DNA from: Ottelia alismoides
Taxonomy: Eukaryota > Streptophyta > Magnoliopsida > Alismatales > Hydrocharitaceae
Length of the DNA stretch: 64,000 bases
Direction: 5' to 3'
Assembly: GCA_037367405.1 (NCBI GenBank)
Contig: JAZKJV010007251.1
Span: 248,001-312,000 of the forward strand
Below are positions 57,029 through 64,000 of this stretch, one piece after another. The first letter of the stretch is position 1; the number at the start of each line of letters is the position of its first letter. The translations under genes and the position numbers were made by a program. The notes beneath the pieces were generated by a model. It was not told the DNA's origin. It was given only the letters and a program-made list of their open reading frames with translations, and did no database searches.

Positions 57029-58613
57029 GGCACAGCTTAGGTTAATTTTTAGTGATATTCTCTGTGTTTGATTTTCTTTCCCCGGGTAGTCTGACCTCCG
57101 GTTTTCTTGTAATTATATTTTCTCTCCTTTATTTCTTTGCATTATTTTATTTTTTGTGTCACTCTCTGACCTCAATTTGTTTTTGTGCGAGGAACGCGAG
57201 GAGTCGACGACGCTTCGAGGATCTAGCATTTTATTTTTATTGAGTGAAAGAGAGGATTTGTAATTTACATTTTATTTCGTTTTCTTTTTCGCATCATTTC
57301 CAGTGGTTCCCGTTTGGGTTCTCGTGTGTTTAAGTATAGTGGAACTGTGTCCCCGTGTGCTGTGTGGGTGAATGTAACTTAGCTTGCACTAGCGGCCCCC
57401 CGAGCCAATGTAGGAATTGCTTGTGCTCGTAATCATTAGGACCATACAACTCACTTAAAAGACGCACTTAGACCGCAGGACTTAGCCAAAATAACATGTT
57501 CTTCACACTAATAGAACTGCTTGTCTAGGAGCGGCTTTCATCGCCTGCATTTGCATTTAGATAAAGTTTTCAATTCTGTTTTGCATCCTGCATAAAAAAA
57601 GCGAAGGGATCACTGTAAGTCTCCTGAACTCAGCATAGCATCATTATTTTAACTTGCATCGGTTTTTCTCGATTTCCCCCTCAGATTTTTCACATTTAAT
57701 TAAAAGGAAATTGGGACTGATCGATAGGTGTGCTGTGTGGTTGGACTTAATCAACGATAACTCAATCTAAAATCGGGACTGCTAAACATAATTGACCAAC
57801 AAAAAGAATAAAATTTGAAAATTGTTTGCGGGAGATTTATCCCCGACGTTGTTTTCAGGCTGAGTGAGGGTACTTGAGTGTGTGTGAACACTTTAAGGCA
57901 GAGCCCAAATCCCCGCCTTCCATATCACGTTATGACTGATCCTAGCAAATATCACAAGTCGAATAATTTCAGATTCATTACTAGTACCAAGTAGCCTAGT
58001 AACCCCTCGGGTGAAGTTCTGGCCTTGTCAGCCTCCGCCTGCTTGCAGGTAGATAGGGGTGTGGTCATTGAATCCATCGACTTGGGATAGGAGCGAAGAA
58101 AGTAAGGACCGGCGGTATCTTAGGCGACAGGTTAAACAGGGAAGATGCATCCGGCTCTTAGCCGACTTCCCTATAGGCCGCATAATCCTTGCTATTTTTG
58201 CTTGAAAATCACACTTAAAAATTACAAGATTAATTGAACTCGATTTCAAGTCCTTCACTGTGTTGAGTGTGAACCCAGGGTCTTGGATTGATTGTTTGCT
58301 TCAGGTAGGAGTAAAATCCTATCTTCTTCTTGCCATATCAAGATGAGCAACTAGGGAGATCTCGACTCTTTATTCACCGATCTCTCTATGAGTCCCCCAA
58401 GTAACTCATTTTCATCGGCCTCAAGCGCACCTTGTACCACCCAGGACTCATGACCCTCTTGAGTCTTGGTTCCCTATCACCCAGGGTGGTTACTCTCAAA
58501 CCAACCCTTTCCTCTCCTCCGAGATTATCGAGGAAGACCATTTCCTCGGTAATCCTTTCCTTGATTTGTCCTCTGACACCGATCTTATTTCCCACACAGG
58601 ACTAGAGGACAAA
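57029..58613 (+). other. Leader of element 2
   Basis: 1.6 kb non-coding leader with the core GAGCCCAAATCCCCGCCTTC (57901-57920), TAGATAGGGGTG (58050) and the stem-loop at 58139-58171. The 63-codon frame at 57052 is chance. Confidence 0.7.
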
Positions 58614-60283
58614 ATGCCGCCTAAAATGCCATCAGATGAGGAGTAGATACGACAGATTCTTGCTCGCCTTGCCGAAGCCGAACAGAAGAATGTAGATCTC
58701 ATGGCGCGGATGGGACAGATCATAGTAGCAGGAGGAATCGACCGACCAATGGTCGATACCTACAACCCGGCGGAGAACGAGATTCAGAATTGGTTAGCAT
58801 CAGTGGTTCCTGCCCAGGCATTTGAGCTGAAGCCCCACTTTCTCAGTCTGCATCCGAAGTTCAACAGAAACATAAATGAAGAACCGTACACTTTCCTCCG
58901 TGACTTCGAGCTGGTGTGCAACAATCATAGACATCCCAATGTTGGCCAAGATTATATTCGACTAAAGGCCATCCCTTTTGCCTTTGGAGATAAGGCTGCT
59001 CATTGGCTGAAGAACTTAGGGGTGATATGTACTTCCTGGATGCAGTTCAAGGACCTATTCTTGAAAAAGTTCTACCCTCTCAGTAGGACTAACCAGATGA
59101 GAACGAAGATCGCCAGCTTCTCTCAAGGACCCAGTGAACCTTTCCATGACGCTTGGGATAGGTTCAATGATTTAGTTCAGAAATGCCCCTGCCACGGCAT
59201 TTCGAAAGCGATCTTAGTCTATACCTTGTTCTGTGGTCTAACCCCGGAGATGCAGGGGTTAGTCAGTGCCGCCTGTTGAGGAAGCTATCTGAACAAAAAC
59301 GAGCACGATGTATGGAAGATCTTGGAACAGATGGCGGAAACCGACAGGTCACAGGCCACCAGGGCCAATACGTTGTCTCCCTCAATCCTATCCAATGAGA
59401 CAACCCGAAGGACTGTAGCGGATCTGACCGAGGACCTCATCCAAAGCATGGGGATGATTGCCGACAAGCTTACCATGGTCAAGCAGATCCACAAGAGGGT
59501 CACTGACCTTGAGTCTCTCTCGCGTCTACCGAAGCAAGTGGAGGAACTCACTGAGAAGGTAGCCAAGATGAAGCTACCTGCCCCTTCTGCATTACCTGCA
59601 CCTGTGCATCTAGTCCATCTTGTACAGGACAGGCACCGGGGCCTCACAGTAGCTGGGTGGAGGATCAGACTTACACCCAGCAGGACCAGCATGCACCCCC
59701 ACAAGCAGAGACCGGATACGAGGACCCTCCGCAGGTGTTCGAGATTAACGGGCTGTGGTACAGCCGTGACCCTGTTAGTAGACAGTCAGGGATGGGGAAT
59801 GGTCAGCCTCACCGACCTTCCCCAGCTTACCAAGCAACCAGCTCCATTCCCGCACCACGCTTTCAGTCCAGGCTAGAGCAAGTGTACCAGCCTCAGCAGC
59901 ACCAGCAACAGCAGCGCACATATCAGCAGGGCCCAGCATCGTCCCACCAGCAGCAGCAGTATCGGCATGGCCAACAGGGCCAATACCGAACCTCGTCCAC
60001 ACCGCAGCATGCCCAGCCCACCGAATTAGAGTCTCTCACCTTGGCGATCCAGACCCTGTCTGATAGGGTCCAACAGATGCAGAATGACTACCTGGACATG
60101 AGAACTGATATCAATCGAGTCTCTCGTACCCAGGACCAACAGATGGCGCCAAAGACCCCAATTCCCGCACAGGTTCAGGCCAACCCAAACAGCTTACATC
60201 ATGGCCAGAACCGTCCTCGAGATATGTATATTATTCAGATAATTATTTATCTGAACATGAGATCCTTTCGTATGATAATGTAA
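58614..60283 (+). pseudogene. Gag of element 2, nearly complete with few breaks
   Basis: ATG at 58614 (MPPKMPSDEE then TAG 58644). The core frame includes MVDTYNPAENEIQNWLASVV, FELKPHFLSLHPKFN, LVCNNHRHPNVGQDYIRLKA, GDKAAHWLKNLGVICTSWMQF, KKFYPLSRTNQMRTKIASFSQG and HDAWDRFNDLVQKCP. TGA at 59277 stands where element 1 has GGA. After the helical MGMIADKLTMVKQIHKRVTDLESL, a frameshift near 59600-59660 moves to frame 2. The Q-rich tail and coiled coil (LESLTLAIQTLSDRVQQMQN) then end at TAA 60281-60283. About 555 codons if continuous. No CCHC knuckle seen. Confidence 0.88.
60234..60255 (+). promoter_or_regulatory. Gag-pol junction stem-loop, element 2
   Basis: TTCAGATAA-TTAT-TTATCTGAA ends 34 nt before the pol ATG at 60289. 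Gag stops at 60283 and pol restarts in the -1 frame. Reinitiation or recoding is inferred. Confidence 0.6.
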
Positions 60284-60288
60284 ATCAT

Positions 60289-61650
60289 ATGTCCCTCAGG
60301 AGCGGAAGGACCGTGACCATACCTGATCAGGCACGGACATAGAAGGAAGGAGCCTCCGAGACTCTACCTGAGGAGAACTTGGAGGAAGAAGAGGAGGAGC
60401 ATCACCACCACCATTGCCGGCAGAAGAAGAGGACATCTGAGTCCTCGAAGCAGCATTCTCGCATCCGCATGGAGTCCGACGAAACCGATGAAGAGCCCGC
60501 ACCTCCATCTGAGGAGGATCGTCCAGTAGTCGCGGACGAAGCATCACCGATTTCGCCTCAGCATTTTCATTTCAGTCAGAGTTAGAGTCCTAGTTTGTTT
60601 CAGAGTCAGAGTCATGTAAAGAACTCAGTTCCCGAAGTTAATGAAAATCTTTCAGTTTCTGAACATGAGTTGGAGTCAATAATCCCTTTCCCCCGAGCTC
60701 TCAAGGGTGGAAAGAAGAAAACCAAAAAAATCCAAAAAGATGACCCTGAGATGGCAGAGTTCTGCAATAAACACATCAAGGTCACAATCCCCTTTGACAA
60801 GTACGTGGAGATGACCCCTGCATTCCAAAAATACCTTAAGGTGAGATGCACACCTACTAGGGTTAGCAGGAAGACCAAAAGTCATGTTGAGAAACACGTT
60901 TTATCAGTAGCCACGACTTGTGCAATAAACTCGTTTCCAAGGAAACGAAGAGACATGGGTGCACATTATGTAGTGAGTCATGTTGATGACATCGCGTTTG
61001 CACGCACTCTCCTGGACAATGGTTCCTCCATCAATCTGATGCCGACGGCCCTCTATGAGCGGCTTAATCTTGGACCTCTTAGGAAATCTAGAGCCCTTCT
61101 ACAGTTTGCTGATAAATCAACCAAGAGGTCCCAAGGAGTATTGAGGAACATTGTGATCAAAGTCGAGAGGCAAGAATAAATGGTGGACTTCACTGTCTTG
61201 GATATGGAAACCCCTCGTAATTGGAGAGAATCCCAGATCATTCTAGGTAGGCCCTTCCTCAGAACAGCAGGGGCCTTATTTGATTATAAGATAGGGAAAA
61301 TTCAGTTCCAAAATCCAGGCAGAGATGAGGGACTCGAAATGAAGCAGACAACATGGCAGAGACCGGATTCAGAATCCAGCACCGAGTACTCTTCTACCGG
61401 AACAGACTACGATCATGTAGACTTAGTTGGGCCATGGAGATAGAACCCAGCCAGCACCGATGCGTCCATCTCCTCCGAAGATGATCCAGTACATGAGTTA
61501 GTCTGCAAGATCCTCAGGAACGAGTACAGCTCTGAACCTGCATCATCCTACATCTTCGATGACTTAGAGGCCCAATTAGGCCTGTCAGTCCTTACATCTT
61601 TAGGACAATCGGATGATGAGGATGATGAGTCGGACGAGGCTTTTGCCGAT
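60289..61650 (+). pseudogene. Pol of element 2: N-terminal linker and aspartic protease
   Basis: MSLRSGRTVTIPDQART opens pol; TAG follows at 60340. The acidic, His-rich region (EEEEEEHHHHH), a TAG at 60583 and the KKKTKKIQKDDPEMAEFCNKHIKV linker lead to the protease. The catalytic motif is LLDNGSSINLMP, with Asp at 61015-61017. A TAA at 61177 replaces Tyr of EYMVDF, and a TAG at 61441 replaces the Gln codon found in element 1 (42438-42440). LGRPFLRTAGALFDYKIGKIQF completes the fold. All segments are in frame 1, so only point stops break it. Confidence 0.88.
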
Positions 61651-61653
61651 TGC

Positions 61654-62860
61654 ATGGAGACTTTTGACGATCCGACTCCAGAGCCGAACCTGGTGGCAGC
61701 TATCACAGAGAACGATCCAGCCACTTCCAACACAGAACCAGATCAGATTGAGCCAGACTTCTTAGACGATCACATTATTCCTGAGCTCAAACCCTTACCC
61801 ACAACCTTAAAATACGCCTTCCTTGCGGGTCAAGACAAGAAATTTCGGATCATCATCAGTTCGCGATTGACCGAGGAGCAGGAATCTCGCTTGCTAGAGA
61901 TCCTAGAGAAAAACCGCAGGGCAATAGGCTGGAGCATTTCCGATCTCCATGGGATATATCCCGCTCTGTGTTCGCACCATATTTACTTGGAGAACGAAGC
62001 CAAACCCTCTCGTGAATTCCAACGCCGGTTGAATCCAAATTTACGAGAGGTCGTGAAGAAGGAGATAGAAAAATGGTGCAACGCGGGTTTCATTTATCCA
62101 ATCTCCGACTCTAAGTGGGTGGCCCCAATCCATGTTGTCCCGAAAAGGTCGGGAATTCATACGATCACCAATGAGGACGGATAGGAGATCGTGACGAGAG
62201 TGCCCACATCGTGGTGCGTATGTGTGGATTACAGATGCCTGAATAGCGCAACGAAGAAGGATCATTTTCCCTTGCCGTTCATTGATCAGATCTTGGAGAG
62301 ATTAGAGGGGAAAGAATTCTTCTGCTTCCTAGACGGGTTCTCGGGCTACAATCAAGTAGCCATATCTCCAGAGGACCAGGAAAAGACCACATTCACATGC
62401 CCTTTTGGTACCTATGCTTTCAGGCGCATGCCTTTTGGGTTATGCAACGCTCCAGGTACTTTCCAAAGGTGCATGATTGCTGTATTCGCCGAAATGGTCA
62501 GCAAATTCCTGGAAGTCTTCATGGATGACTTCTCGGTCCACGGCGATTCCTTCGATTCCTGTCTTAGGAATCTGGACCGAGTCCTAAAAAGGTGTTGTGA
62601 GGTCAATATGGTGCTCTCCTGGGAGAAAAGTCACTTCATGGTGACGGAGGGCATAGTGTTGGGGCATGTCATCTCCAAGAGAGGAATGGAGGTTGACCCT
62701 GCCAAGGTGGATGTGATCAGACGACTCCAGCCACCAACCAACGTTAAGCAGTTGCGGTCGTTCCTCGGGCGTGTTGGATTCTATCGAAGGTTCATTAAGG
62801 ATTTTTCTAAGATTGCCCAGCCGCTAACTGAGCTTTTAGGCAAAGACATGGAGTTTATTG
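61654..62860 (+). pseudogene. Pol of element 2: reverse transcriptase
   Basis: Continuous frame 1 from 61654. IIISSRLTEEQESRLLEILE and IGWSISDLHGIYPALCSHHI form the N-terminal connection, and WCNAGFIYPISDSKWVAPIHVV starts RT. One TAG at 62182 interrupts (after TNEDG). Then follow [51 protein letters not shown] and the catalytic FMDD (62518-62529). [18 protein letters not shown] and [15 protein letters not shown] complete the domain. All usual Ty3/gypsy RT blocks are present. RT copies the element RNA to DNA in the particle. Confidence 0.93.
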
Positions 62861-63310
62861 TTGATCACAAATGTCTTGAGGCCTTTAAGCTTTTGCAAGG
62901 AATGATTATGGACGCACCCATCCTACAAGACCCAGATTGGTCTCTACCTTTTGAGATCATGACGGACGCCTCGGACTATGCTGTTGGGGCTGTGTTGGGA
63001 CAAAGAAGAGATGGCATCCCGTTCGCAATTCACTACGCAAGTAAAGTGCTTGACACCGCTCAGCATAACTATACAGTTACGGAAAAGGAAATGCTTGCGG
63101 TAGTGTTTGCCTTGGACAAATTCAGATCTCACCTAATTGGATCCAAGGTAACCGTGTTCACTGACCATACGGCACTACGGTACTTGATGGAGAAGAAGGA
63201 CGCAAAGGCGCGTCTTCTTCTATGGATTTTACTTATCCAGGAGTTTGACTTGGACATCCGTGATAAACCTGTAAAGAAAAACGTAGTAGCCGATCATCTC
63301 TCTCATCTCG
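62861..63310 (+). pseudogene. Pol of element 2: RNase H
   Basis: [20 protein letters not shown] (first Asp at 62965-62967), [19 protein letters not shown] and [20 protein letters not shown] carry the catalytic Asp, Glu and Asp. [17 protein letters not shown] ends the domain. No stop falls within it. It is labelled pseudogene only because the polyprotein is interrupted upstream and downstream. Confidence 0.92.
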
Positions 63311-64000
63311 AAGATCTTAATACTTCCGAGGATTCACCAATTCGAGACTCCTTCCCTGACGAGTCGATTTTTGTTATCGACTCACTCCCATGGTACGCCA
63401 ATATCGTGAATTATCTTGTCTCCAAGAAAGTTCCCGAAGATTGGCCCAAGAGTCAAATCGACCGACTGAAGTCGGATGCTAGACACTACCATTGGGAGGA
63501 TCCGATCCTTTTCTTCGAAGGATCGGATTCTGTCTGGAGACAGTGTATTCCTCAGGAGGAATACCAGAGTGTCCTTTCTTTATGCCACAGCTTAGAGGCA
63601 GGAGGACACCACTCTGGGAAGAGGACCGCATGGAAGGTACTTCAGTGTGGCTTCTACTGGCCGACTCTGTTTCGCGATGCCACCACCTTCGCGAAGTCGT
63701 GCCCAGTATGCTAGAGAATGGGAGGAACCGTCGGTTCCAAGGATGAGATACCAATGCAGCCGGTCATCATTTGTGATGTCTTTGATGCCTGGGGCATCGA
63801 TTTCATGGGCCCATTCCCTGTTAGCCACAGGTTCGAATATATCCTTCTTGCGGTAGACTATCTATCCATATGGGTGGAGGCTATCCCGACCCGAGCCGCA
63901 GATAGCAGAACTGTCTGTAAATTCATTAGAGAGCACATCATCTCTAGGTTCGGGATCCCCAAAATGATGATATCAGACGGGGGTAGCCACTTTGTGAATC
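63311..64000 (+). pseudogene. Pol of element 2: integrase, cut by window end
   Basis: After a spacer, the HHCC domain ([11 protein letters not shown], then [22 protein letters not shown]) ends at TAG 63712-63714, where element D has a Gln codon. The frame continues through VFDAWGIDFMGPFP (first catalytic Asp 63799-63801) and IPKMMISDGGSHFV (second Asp 63976-63978). The third acidic residue and the tail lie beyond 64000. Confidence 0.92.

Larger units (their letters stand above)
20372..64000 (+). mobile_element. Composite Athila-type element inserted in LTR E (runs off right edge)
   Basis: Order on the plus strand: LTR A, PBS, leader, truncated gag, extra LTR tail, PBS, leader, gag, truncated pol, LTR B, PBS, leader, gag, pol. 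LTR A and LTR B are each split by a copia element. The middle LTR serves as right LTR for the first body and left LTR for the second, which is the signature of recombination between related elements. The five bases before LTR A are CTGGG; a matching CTGGG followed by the rest of LTR E is expected to the right. Confidence 0.7.

Overview
The window looks like a plant nuclear genome and consists entirely of nested, mostly decayed LTR retrotransposons. I see no host protein gene, tRNA, rRNA or CRISPR array. Two superfamilies are present. One is Ty3/gypsy of the Athila type, with a primer-binding site (PBS) like TGGCGCCGTTGCCGGGGA (tRNA-Asp type), very long LTRs beginning TGATGAATC, and gag-protease-RT-RNase H-integrase order. 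The other is a Ty1/copia family with LTRs of about 2.63-2.66 kb running from TGTTGGACATG to ATATCCTTCA and a TGGTATCAGARCC initiator-Met-tRNA PBS. The Athila lineage, the CACGTG-bearing LTRs and the many CAG-to-TAG stops (typical of plant CHG methylation damage) all point to a seed plant. I cannot name the species.

Layout. 1-627 is the end of a third copia LTR whose remainder lies left of the window; it sits in an Athila LTR whose 3' part is 628-2657. 2660-7983 is the body of a reduced Athila element (called C here): leader, gag C-terminus, protease-like region, no RT or integrase. 7984 to about 8690 is a truncated Athila LTR, fused to the leader of a second body. 9093-18200 is a damaged gag-pol element (D) with protease, RT, RNase H and integrase, a hairpin array, a long 3' UTR and a polypurine tract (PPT). 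It is followed by its LTR (E, 18201-20371).

LTR E is interrupted at 20372 by a composite Athila structure that runs off the right edge. In order it has: LTR A (20372-21852 plus 32446-34746, split by copia-1); PBS, leader and truncated gag; a second copy of LTR tail, PBS and leader (36897 onward) with gag and a pol cut off before RT; LTR B (42771-44589 plus 55177-57007, split by copia-2); and PBS, leader, gag and an almost complete pol (57011-64000). Copia-1 (21853-32445, plus strand) and copia-2 (44590-55176, minus strand, perfect TCGGC target duplication) form an inverted pair, each about 10.6 kb.

How the parts relate. None of these elements can encode an intact polyprotein as it stands. 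The best preserved is element 2 on the right, whose pol frame is continuous except for single stop codons. The most interesting signals are non-coding: arrays of covarying hairpins, most ending in PPT-like G-runs, near the 3' ends of elements C and D; a conserved hairpin at a split gag/pol junction; covarying leader hairpins; and perfect palindromes at LTR termini and promoters. No similarity searches or identity calculations were run. Homology statements rest on motifs read by eye and on comparison of copies within the window.
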